Positions 24,185 through 31,819 of a stretch of DNA of 64,000 nt are shown in pieces; the first letter of the stretch is position 1, and every line of letters starts with the position of its first letter. Made by a program: the position numbers and the translations under genes. The notes beneath the pieces were generated by a model. The model did not search any database, was not told where the DNA came from, and worked only from the letters and a program-made list of their open reading frames with translations. This DNA comes from Botrimarina colliarenosi (lineage in GTDB: Bacteria > Planctomycetota > Planctomycetia > Pirellulales > Lacipirellulaceae): assembly GCF_007859955.1 (NCBI RefSeq), contig NZ_SJPR01000004.1, positions 310,001 to 374,000 of the forward strand, written 5' to 3'.

Positions 24185-26410
24185 CTAGTAGCCTTCCGCT
24201 TCGGCGGCGCCATCGACCAGGCCCTTGCGGGCCAAATCGCGCGAGTGCCTTAGTGTCGGTTTCCAGGAGAACTGCACGACAAAATCGTATCGCTGCAGCT
24301 TCCAAAGCTCGGGAACGGCGGGCGCGTCGGCGCCGGGCCGCCCCCCGAGGCGGGGACTCGACTCGGCAAGCGCCGTTCGGCGTCCTCGCCCGGCCTCTTC
24401 GCCCTCGAGCGCTTCGGGATCGTACTCGACCGAAACGGTTCGGCGTTTCGTGACCACCACGGGGTAGCCAATGCCCAACTCTTCGAAAGTCACGTCGATC
24501 AGTTCGGGCTTGCCGTCGGGACCGATTTCGCCGTCGGGGAGCTGAATCTTGCCCGAGATGAGGTTCTCTATCAGCGTCTCGCGGACGAACTGCTGACCGA
24601 TAAGCCCGCCACGGCTGTTGTGGAAGTGGTGCCCACGGAGCTGGATCACCCAGCCGGGTCCCGTGGGGCCGGCGCCAGCCCCGCCCGCCTCGGCATACTC
24701 GGCGCCGCCGCCGTACTCATCGACCGGCGGTTCCACCGGAGCTGCGGCTTCGGCCCCTTCCGCCGCGGGATCGACCTCGGCGGCGGGGTCGGTTGTGGGC
24801 GTCGCCGCGGCGTCGCGGTCGCGGCTTTGCTGGGCCTCTTCCCAGATCGGGCTGACCGTCGCAAACCACGTCGAGAGATCGTCGAACTGCTTGCAGTCGA
24901 GCGACGTGATGTGGATCTCTTCGCGCGAACTCACGTCCTCGGCGGTCTGCTTGCGTTCTTCCTCGGGACGCTTGTCTTGCGGGATCGCCGCGTTGATCGC
25001 CGACCAGAGCTCGGGCCAGAGCAGGCGGCCATCGACGTTGCTCGCGAGGTTGTTGCCGATCTGCAGGACGTCGTCGAACTTCGTCTTCTGGTCCTGATTC
25101 GCACTGGTCCAACCCGACGTCCGCTGGGCCACCTGCTGCGACTGGCTAAGGGCCTGCTTCCAGTCGTTCTCGACGTCAACCGTTTGGTAGGCCGAGACGT
25201 AGCCGCTGTAGTTGATGGCGAGGCCCGCCATCAGGGCCGCGGCGGCCGCAACGGCCCAAGGCTTCTTGGCCCGGATGACCCGCTGCATGACGATCTCGTC
25301 CGGCAGCAAGTTGGTGCCCATCTGCGCCCGGCCGAGCCCCTGCACGCAGAGGCCGTAAGCGACGGGGAAGCTGAGCTGGTTCTGCTGGAAGGCGGGCTGG
25401 GCCGTGACGCTGCCGCCGGCTAGCGCGTCGAACTCGTCGGCCATTTTGACCGGGATGTCGAGATTCTGCGCCAGGTAACGCTGCAACCCCGGCAACTTCA
25501 TGGCGTTGCCGACCGCGATCACTTCCGAGAGCTCGGCGCCCCGGTTGTTGCTCATGAAGAAGCCGATCGAACGCTGGATCTCGGCCACGAGGTCGCTAAA
25601 GACCGGCCGCATCGCCTGGAAGACCGCCTTGGGGTCTTCCGCCTTGGCGGCGTTCTTCTTCAGGTGCTCGGCTTTGCCGAAGGTGAGCTTCAGCTCCTTG
25701 GTGAGCGCCTTGGTGAAGTGGCTGCCGCCGATCTGGATGCTGCGCTGCCAGACCCGGAACCCGTTGGTGACCACCAGGTCGGTCGTATCGACGCCGAGCG
25801 ACAGCAGGACAACCGACCGCGGCGGGTTTTCTGGGTCGTAGGGCTCGGCCAGCAGCTCACCGAGCCGGTCGAAACAGACGTAGTTGTAAAGCGCCAGCGG
25901 CGCGAGTTGGATGTAGTCGATCTCGATACCGGCCCGGCGGAGCGGTTCGAGCGAGCGGGCGACCTGGTCGCGTTTCATCGCAAACAGGCCGATCTCGGTC
26001 TCGAGGGCGTACCCCTCTTCCTGGTTGCCGCCCGCCAGCGGCTGGTAGTCCCAAACGACGTCTTCCAGTTGGAAGGGGATCTGCTGCCGGGCCTCGTACT
26101 TGACGATGTCGGGGATCTTCTTCTGCTCGACCGGCGGCAGCTTGATGAAGCGCGCCAGGCCGGCTTGCCCGGGGACGCTCATCGCGACGTGGTCCCCCTT
26201 CAGCTCGTTCCGCTCGAGGAAGGTCGCGATCGCGTCGCGGACGATCTCCTCCGGCTCGGCGTCGGGCTGGCTGAGCAGCTTCGGGTACTCGATGTAGTCG
26301 AACGCCTCGACAACGAGGCGGCCCTCGTCCGACTCGTGGGGGCGGCAGCGCAACGCCTTCAGCGCGCTCTGACCGATGTCGATGCCCCAGACGGCTCCAG
26401 ATTTCGCCAT
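24185..26410 (-). CDS. pilM: PilM-PilN fusion, actin-like assembly ATPase partner
   Basis: A 741-residue protein. Residues 1-350 are a PilM actin-fold domain: phosphate-1 loop WGIDIGQSALKALR, connect motif VVLLSLGVDTTDLVV, and adenosine motif AVGNAMKLPGLQRYL. At about residue 365 a PilN-like part begins (GTNLLPDEIVMQRVIRAK, the PilM-binding motif usually at a separate PilN N-terminus), then a membrane helix and a periplasmic coiled coil. In most bacteria these are two genes. A linker with EYGGGAEYAEAGG matches the Gly-rich words of the next genes. It begins the four-gene minus-strand cluster that ends in the secretin. Confidence 0.9.
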   Translation of the reverse strand: MAKSGAVWGIDIGQSALKALRCRPHESDEGRLVVEAFDYIEYPKLLSQPDAEPEEIVRDAIATFLERNELKGDHVAMSVPGQAGLARFIKLPPVEQKKIPDIVKYEARQQIPFQLEDVVWDYQPLAGGNQEEGYALETEIGLFAMKRDQVARSLEPLRRAGIEIDYIQLAPLALYNYVCFDRLGELLAEPYDPENPPRSVVLLSLGVDTTDLVVTNGFRVWQRSIQIGGSHFTKALTKELKLTFGKAEHLKKNAAKAEDPKAVFQAMRPVFSDLVAEIQRSIGFFMSNNRGAELSEVIAVGNAMKLPGLQRYLAQNLDIPVKMADEFDALAGGSVTAQPAFQQNQLSFPVAYGLCVQGLGRAQMGTNLLPDEIVMQRVIRAKKPWAVAAAAALMAGLAINYSGYVSAYQTVDVENDWKQALSQSQQVAQRTSGWTSANQDQKTKFDDVLQIGNNLASNVDGRLLWPELWSAINAAIPQDKRPEEERKQTAEDVSSREEIHITSLDCKQFDDLSTWFATVSPIWEEAQQSRDRDAAATPTTDPAAEVDPAAEGAEAAAPVEPPVDEYGGGAEYAEAGGAGAGPTGPGWVIQLRGHHFHNSRGGLIGQQFVRETLIENLISGKIQLPDGEIGPDGKPELIDVTFEELGIGYPVVVTKRRTVSVEYDPEALEGEEAGRGRRTALAESSPRLGGRPGADAPAVPELWKLQRYDFVVQFSWKPTLRHSRDLARKGLVDGAAEAEGY

Positions 26411-26443
26411 CGCTGCTTACGGCCTCACGGAGGAGGACGCCTT

Positions 26444-26473
26444 CTAGGGTTTAAGGGACTAGGGTTTAAGGGA
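26444..26473. repeat. Tandem 15-bp duplication upstream of the PilM-PilN gene
   Basis: CTAGGGTTTAAGGGA occurs twice head-to-tail at 26444-26458 and 26459-26473, directly in the leader of the PilM-PilN gene. Otherwise the 466-base gap to cmk (26411-26876) shows no gene I can support. Confidence 0.6.
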
Positions 26474-26876
26474 CGCTGCGTCGACCGGATCGCCGACAAC
26501 GCAACGGGGGTTCTTGCGGAAGAGCCTGAACACAGGCCGAACCCATCCTAATCGACGCCACAGCCAATGGCCGGGGTCGAGGCGGCAAGATTGGCCTCTT
26601 TCTGTCCATTCCTAATTCTAGTCGCTTTGGCCCCTCCGTGAAAACAATCGGGACGCGCCCGTAGGCAGATCCGCTCCAAAGCCTGCAAAACCCGCCCCTC
26701 CGGTCCAATCGGGCTACGGGACGCCCGGCCTACGCTAGGCGGCGGACACGACGCGCACGGGCGGGTAGTGTGCGTCGCCCTGATGCTGCTAAACTTCCGG
26801 TGTGGCCAACCGCCAGACCATCGCCGACCCTACCGGCTTCGCTCCCCCGTCCCGCTCCGCGTTGATCGCCCCCGCT

Positions 26877-27539
26877 ATGGTCGTGACGATCGACGGTCCC
26901 GCCGGGGCCGGAAAGAGCAGCGCCGCCCGCGAGCTGGCCCGCCGGCTGGGTTTCCGCTTTCTCGACACCGGTTCGATGTACCGGGCCGTGACCCTCGCCG
27001 CCCTCGAGCGGGGGGTCGATCTAACGGACACCGCGGCCCTTGAGGGCGTGGCCGAGGAAGTCGAGATCTCGCTCGACGACGACCGCGTCCTGCTCGACGG
27101 CCGCGACGTCACCAAGGCGATCCGCACCCTTGAGATTACGACGGCCACCCGCTACGCGGCCGACTGCCCGCGGGTCCGCGCCCAGTTGGTCGATCACCAA
27201 CGGCGTCTTGCCGACGGGGTCGATGTCGTGACCGAAGGCCGCGACCAATCGACCGTCGTCTTCCCCGACGCCGAGTGCAAGATTTTCCTCACCGCCAGCG
27301 AGGAGGTCCGGGCCGAGCGGCGGTTTATCGACCTCGTCCAGCGTGGCGAGCACGTTACGCGTACCGACGTGCTGGAAAAACAGCGGGTCCGCGATCAGGG
27401 CGACAGCACCCGCGCCGTGGGCAAGCTCTACAAGGCGGAGGACGCCATCGAAGTCTCAACCGATGGGCTTTCCCGCGAGGAAGTCGTCGACCGGCTGTTG
27501 GAGATCGTCGAAGAACGCCGCCGGACGACCGCCAACTGA
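26877..27539 (+). CDS. cmk: Cytidylate kinase
   Basis: A 220-residue cytosolic kinase that phosphorylates CMP and dCMP. It opens with the P-loop VVTIDGPAGAGKSSAARELA, followed by FLDTGSMYRAVTLAA (nucleotide monophosphate site), VVTEGRDQSTVVFPDA and a C-terminal DSTRAVGKLYKAEDAIEVST segment with the lid Arg residues. In the second motif GRDQSTVVF replaces the usual GRDIGTVVF, a mild variation. The start at 26877 (MVVTIDG) matches the family; an upstream in-frame start adds non-conserved residues. It is followed 14 bases later by the acyltransferase gene, the same order seen for cmk, plsC and rpsA in many bacteria. Confidence 0.95.
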   Translation: MVVTIDGPAGAGKSSAARELARRLGFRFLDTGSMYRAVTLAALERGVDLTDTAALEGVAEEVEISLDDDRVLLDGRDVTKAIRTLEITTATRYAADCPRVRAQLVDHQRRLADGVDVVTEGRDQSTVVFPDAECKIFLTASEEVRAERRFIDLVQRGEHVTRTDVLEKQRVRDQGDSTRAVGKLYKAEDAIEVSTDGLSREEVVDRLLEIVEERRRTTAN

Positions 27540-27553
27540 TCGAGGGAGTGACT

Positions 27554-28237
27554 TTGGGCAAAGCGCCAAAAGCGTCGGAGGGGACTCCCCCGACCTATCG
27601 CCGGGGACTTGTCAAAACTTTCTGGTACTGGCTCACCAGCACGGCAATCTGGGCCGTCGCCAAACTGCTCTATGGGTTGCGGACCGAGGGGCGTGATCGG
27701 GTCCCCAGCGAGGGGCCCGTGGTCTTGCTCGCCAATCACACTAGCCACTTCGACCCCCCCCTCGTCGGCGGGGCGACGCGGCGGCAGCTAAGTTACTTGG
27801 CACGCGACACCCTGTTCGTCGGCGCGCTCGGCTGGCTGATCAGCTCCTACGACGCGGTGCCGGTCGACCGCGACGGCTCGGGGATTGCCGGCATCAAGGC
27901 GATGCTCAAGCGGCTGAAACAGGGCGGGGCGATGCTCCTCTTTCCCGAGGGGACGCGCTCCGACGCGGGCGAGCTCAAGACCTTCAAACCGGGGTTTGTC
28001 GCCCTCGTCCGCCGATCGCGGGCGACGATCGTGCCGCTCGGTTTCGCCGGCGTCCACGAGGTTTGGCCGAAAGGCGCGAGCCGTCCACGCCTTACCGGGC
28101 GGGTCGCCATGCACTACGGCGAGCCCCTGCCCTACGACGCCTACGCCCATCTCAGCGACGACGAACTGGTGCGACTGGCCGAAGCGAGCGTCCGCGCGTG
28201 CGTAGAGCAGGCCCGGGCGCTGAACTCCCGGCGTTGA
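27554..28237 (+). CDS. plsC: 1-acyl-sn-glycerol-3-phosphate acyltransferase
   Basis: A 227-residue membrane-associated acyltransferase that makes phosphatidic acid. Catalytic motif I is NHTSHFDP (HX4D), motif II region is YDAVPVDRDG, motif III is LFPEGTRS and motif IV is IVPLGFAG. All key residues are present. A hydrophobic helix (WYWLTSTAIWAVAKLLYGL, near residue 20) anchors it. I chose TTG 27554 because GAGGGA lies a few bases upstream; GTG 27548 is an alternative. The gene follows cmk closely and precedes rpsA. Confidence 0.92.
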   Translation: MGKAPKASEGTPPTYRRGLVKTFWYWLTSTAIWAVAKLLYGLRTEGRDRVPSEGPVVLLANHTSHFDPPLVGGATRRQLSYLARDTLFVGALGWLISSYDAVPVDRDGSGIAGIKAMLKRLKQGGAMLLFPEGTRSDAGELKTFKPGFVALVRRSRATIVPLGFAGVHEVWPKGASRPRLTGRVAMHYGEPLPYDAYAHLSDDELVRLAEASVRACVEQARALNSRR

Positions 28238-28271
28238 GGCCCTGCGCCGGCATTCATCCGCCGTGTTGCGG

Positions 28272-28300
28272 TTGCCGCAACCCGCACAAACCGCTATTCT
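28272..28300 (+). promoter_or_regulatory. Sigma-70 type promoter upstream of rpsA
   Basis: TTGCCG (28272-28277) and TATTCT (28295-28300) are separated by exactly 17 bases. The predicted leader to the rpsA ATG is about 225 bases. It overlaps a small palindrome (GTTGCGG with CCGCAAC, 28266-28282), which could affect binding. The rest of the 28238-28532 gap holds no gene. Confidence 0.55.
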
Positions 28301-28532
28301 GCGGAGCTTAACGCCCGCTTTTGGGGCTCGGCCGTGGGCGCCGAGGCAAACCCCGGGCAGTTTCTTTACCCTTAACCCCCTGTGTCGCCGCCCGCGCAGT
28401 CTTCTATGCGGCGCCAGTCCGGGACGAGTTTCTCTCGCCCGACGACCGTCCTGCGACCCCATTTCTCCCCGTTGGCATGGGTCGCCCGCCTCTGAAGACC
28501 GCCGCCGTGATCGGCGCCTAAGTAAGGATTTC

Positions 28533-30458
28533 ATGGTCAACCGTAACCTGCTCAATCAGTACGACGTCACCGACGAAGACCTCGTCGCCGTGATGGGCGA
28601 TCAGGAGCTCATCGACGAAACCGCCTGGCTAGAAGGCGAAGACGTCTCGATCAATCAGATCGTCGAGGGCCGGGTCATCCGGATCGACAACGAGTTTGTT
28701 GTCGTCGACGTCGGCTACAAGAGCGAAGGGTTGATCCCCCTCTCCGAGTGGGAGCCGGAGATCGAGGAAGACCCCTACGGGCACGACCCCGAGGCCACGG
28801 AAATCGAGCCCCTCGAAGTCCCCGAGCCGGAGGAGCCGCCCAAGCCGGGCGACATCATCCGCGTGCTCGTCGAGGACGTCGAGGACGTCGCCGGTCGCCA
28901 CGACGAGCGTGGCATGCTGGTCCTCTCGAAGCGGAAGGCCGAGCGGATCGAGCAGTGGTTGGGCGTCATGTCCGACGTCAACGAAGGGGACGTCGTTTCC
29001 GGCACCGTGATCCGCAAGATAAAGGGCGGCCTGCTGGTCGATATCGGCGTCAACGTCTTCTTGCCGGCGAGCCAGGTCGACATCCGCCGTCCGCACGACA
29101 TCGGCGAGTACATCGGCAAAGAGATCCAGTGCATGGTTCTCAAGATCGACGAAGAACGCCGCAACATCGTCGTCAGCCGCCGCAGCCTGATCGAGCAAGA
29201 GCGCGCCTCGAAGAAGGCCGATCTGCTCAAGACCCTCTCGATCGGCGACATCCGCACGGGCGTCGTGAAGAACATCGCCGACTTCGGCGCGTTCGTCGAC
29301 CTGGGTGGCATCGACGGCCTGCTGCACATCACCGACATGAGTTGGGGCCGCATCAATCACCCCAGCGAGATGGTGAAGATCGAGGACGAGCTGGAGGTGA
29401 TGGTCCTCCATATCGACTACGAGCGTGAGAAGATCGCCCTGGGCCTGAAGCAGAAGAGCCCCAGCCCGTGGGAAAAGGTCCCGTCGACCTATCCCGTCGG
29501 CACCCGCGTGAAGGGCCACGTCGTCAACGTCATGAGCTACGGCGCCTTCGTCAAGCTCGAGGACGGCATCGAGGGCCTGGTGCACATTTCCGAGATGAGC
29601 TGGACCAAGCGGATCAGCCACCCCAGCGAGCTGGTGCAGGTCGACGACGAGGTCGAGGTGGTGGTCTTGGGCATCAACCAAGACAAGCAAGAGATCTCGC
29701 TCGGCATGAAGCAGACCCAGGACAACCCCTGGGACAAGGTCGCCGATCGCTACCCGCCCGGCGCCGACGTCGAGGGCCGCGTCCGCAACCTCACCAACTA
29801 CGGCGCCTTTATCGAGATCGAGGAAGGCATCGATGGTTTGCTCCACGTCTCGGACATGAGCTGGACCCGCAAGGTCAGCCACCCCAGCGAGGTCGTCGAG
29901 AAGGGCCAACTGCTCAAGTGCAAGATCCTGTCGGTCGACACCGAACGGCGCCGGATCGCCCTGGGCATGAAGCAGCTCGACGAGGACCCGTGGTCCAGCG
30001 ACATCCCCAACCGCTACCAGCCGGGCGACCTCGTGAAGGGCGCCGTCACGAAGATCACCAACTTCGGTGTCTTCATCGGCCTGGAAGACGGCCTCGAGGG
30101 GCTGCTGCACGTCTCTGAACTGTCGGACCAGAAGATCGAGAACCCCGAAGAGATCTGCAAGGTCGGTGACGAGATGGAGGTCAAGGTCCTCCGCGTCGAC
30201 ATCGACGAGCGGAAGATCGGACTCTCGCGCAAACGCGTCGATTGGGCCGAAGAAGAAGCGGGCGGCGAGGGCGAGCCCGAGGCCGTCACCGTCGGGTCCG
30301 CGTCGGCCGCCGGCAGCGAGAACCTCAAGGGTGGCATCGGTTCCGGCGACGGGCCGTTGTTCAAGTCGCCGACCGCCGAAGCCCCTGCCGCCGAAGTTTC
30401 GGCCGAGGCGTCGGACGACGGGGCCGAGGCAAGCGACGCTTCCGAAGAGGAAAAATGA
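28533..30458 (+). CDS. rpsA: 30S ribosomal protein S1
   Basis: A 641-residue S1 with six OB-fold S1 repeats: starting near residues 40 (NQIVEGRVIRIDNEFVVVDV), 150 (EGDVVSGTVIRKIKGGLLVDI), 240 (IRTGVVKNIADFGAFVDL), 325 (RVKGHVVNVMSYGAFVKL), 410 (DVEGRVRNLTNYGAFIEI) and 495 (LVKGAVTKITNFGVFIGL). The acidic linker after the first repeat (EPEEPPKPGD) is longer than in Escherichia coli. The C-terminal 75 residues are an acidic Ala/Gly-rich tail. The ribosome site AAGGAT stands before ATG 28533; a much longer open frame upstream is not used. It promotes translation initiation on structured mRNAs. Confidence 0.95.
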   Translation: MVNRNLLNQYDVTDEDLVAVMGDQELIDETAWLEGEDVSINQIVEGRVIRIDNEFVVVDVGYKSEGLIPLSEWEPEIEEDPYGHDPEATEIEPLEVPEPEEPPKPGDIIRVLVEDVEDVAGRHDERGMLVLSKRKAERIEQWLGVMSDVNEGDVVSGTVIRKIKGGLLVDIGVNVFLPASQVDIRRPHDIGEYIGKEIQCMVLKIDEERRNIVVSRRSLIEQERASKKADLLKTLSIGDIRTGVVKNIADFGAFVDLGGIDGLLHITDMSWGRINHPSEMVKIEDELEVMVLHIDYEREKIALGLKQKSPSPWEKVPSTYPVGTRVKGHVVNVMSYGAFVKLEDGIEGLVHISEMSWTKRISHPSELVQVDDEVEVVVLGINQDKQEISLGMKQTQDNPWDKVADRYPPGADVEGRVRNLTNYGAFIEIEEGIDGLLHVSDMSWTRKVSHPSEVVEKGQLLKCKILSVDTERRRIALGMKQLDEDPWSSDIPNRYQPGDLVKGAVTKITNFGVFIGLEDGLEGLLHVSELSDQKIENPEEICKVGDEMEVKVLRVDIDERKIGLSRKRVDWAEEEAGGEGEPEAVTVGSASAAGSENLKGGIGSGDGPLFKSPTAEAPAAEVSAEASDDGAEASDASEEEK

Positions 30459-30516
30459 CGACCGGTCGCCAACGGCCAACCAAAGCCGTTGCGACCGCTG
30501 CGATTGCGATAACACG

Positions 30517-30556
30517 ACGGCGCCGCGCCCCCCCGGGGACGCGGCGCCGTTTTTTG
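30517..30556 (+). terminator. Rho-independent terminator after rpsA
   Basis: Arms ACGGCGCCGCG (30517-30527) and CGCGGCGCCGT (30540-30550) are exact reverse complements with a 12-base GC-rich loop, followed by a T-run. It lies about 60 bases after the rpsA stop. Confidence 0.92.
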
Positions 30557-30776
30557 TTAGGCACGCGCCGGTGGCTTTCGTCCTGACGGAAAAACTGACT
30601 CGATCGGGGGACCGGCACAAACGGCGCACCACGCGCGGTTTGCCTACGCGTGCAGCCTTCGCACCGGCGGGGACGATACCCCTCTGTAAGCACCCGTCTC
30701 GCCCCGCGGCGAGGAGGTACCGGTCTCTCCCGGCCCCCATGCACCGGCGCACCACGCCCCCGCCAGCCGACCGCCC

Positions 30777-31670
30777 ATGACAGCCGCCACCAAGAAACGC
30801 ACCCTTTCCGACTCGGCCGTCCAGACGCCGCTGGAGACGTACCTCCGCGAAATCAACGAGACGCGCCTGCTCACCGCGGCGGAAGAGAAGGAGCTGGCCG
30901 TCAACATCGGCAATGGCGACCTCGCGTCGCGTGACCGGATGGTCCGCGCCAACCTCCGCCTGGTGGTGAATATCGCCCGCGGCTACGCCGGCAAGGGGCT
31001 CGGGTTGCAGGACCTGATCGAAGAGGGCAACCTCGGCTTGCTCCGCGCCGTGGAGGGCTTCGACCCCGCCGTCGGCACGCGGTTCAGCACCTACGCCAGT
31101 TACTGGATCAAGCAGTCGATCAAGCGGGCCCTGATCAACACGGGCAAGACGATCCGCATCCCCGCCTACATGGTGGAACTGCTGAGCAAGTGGCGTCGCG
31201 CGTCGGCCCGGCTGACCGAAGAGCTCGACCGCACGCCGACCCCCGAAGAGATCGCCCGCGTGCTGGGGCTCCCGAAGAAGAAGCTGCCGATCATCAAGAA
31301 AGCGATCAAGATCTACAACGCCACGCCGCAGACCGACCAGACCGAGGCGGGCTGGACCCTGGGCGACATGGTCATGGACGAATCGCAGCTCTCCCCGGAC
31401 GAGCGGATGGTCGAGAGCGACTCGCTCCGCCATGTGCTGAAAATGCTTGAGCGGATGGACGACCGCGAGGCGACGATCCTCCGCTTGCGGTTCGGGCTCG
31501 GGGGCGTCGATCCCAAGACCCTCAAAGAGATTGGCGAGCAACTGGGGCTGACCCGCGAGCGGGTCCGTCAGATCGAAACCGAGGCCCTGGCGAAGATGGC
31601 CGCCAGCCTCGACGACCCCCGCGACGCGGCGCGGCTCTTCGGGACTTTCGACGACGATAACGACAATTGA
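30777..31670 (+). CDS. Sigma-70 family RNA polymerase sigma factor (RpoD/SigA-like)
   Basis: A 297-residue sigma factor of the primary or group 2 type. Region 1.2 is visible (PLETYLREINETRLLTAAEE), then region 2 (NLRLVVNIARGYAGKGLGLQ, DLIEEGNLGLLRAVEGFDP, and the -10 recognition helix FSTYASYWIKQSIKRAL), region 3 and region 4 (FGLGGVDPKTLKEIGEQLG with the -35 helix LTRERVRQIETEAL). It lacks region 1.1 and the non-conserved insert, so it is shorter than typical primary sigma factors. A second, group 2 role is therefore equally possible. It follows the rpsA terminator by about 220 bases, which suggests its own promoter. Confidence 0.92.
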   Translation: MTAATKKRTLSDSAVQTPLETYLREINETRLLTAAEEKELAVNIGNGDLASRDRMVRANLRLVVNIARGYAGKGLGLQDLIEEGNLGLLRAVEGFDPAVGTRFSTYASYWIKQSIKRALINTGKTIRIPAYMVELLSKWRRASARLTEELDRTPTPEEIARVLGLPKKKLPIIKKAIKIYNATPQTDQTEAGWTLGDMVMDESQLSPDERMVESDSLRHVLKMLERMDDREATILRLRFGLGGVDPKTLKEIGEQLGLTRERVRQIETEALAKMAASLDDPRDAARLFGTFDDDNDN

Positions 31671-31819
31671 AGGGGTCGTGACGGCGGCAGGTCGATTGGG
31701 GCGGGTCGCTCCCGATCGACCGAACGAAGCCCCCAGCGGAGCGGGCTAGACTTTCGTGGTTCTTATGCGCTTTTGCGTGAGAAGCCGACCCCGCCAGTAT
31801 CTCTTCCGCCGTCCCTGTG

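Noticed and set aside
28629..31541. Very long minus-strand open frame (970 codons) opposite rpsA and the sigma factor gene
   Set aside because: It is the mirror of two certain genes in GC-rich DNA; its translation is Leu/Asp/Val-rich without any domain and spans the rpsA terminator.
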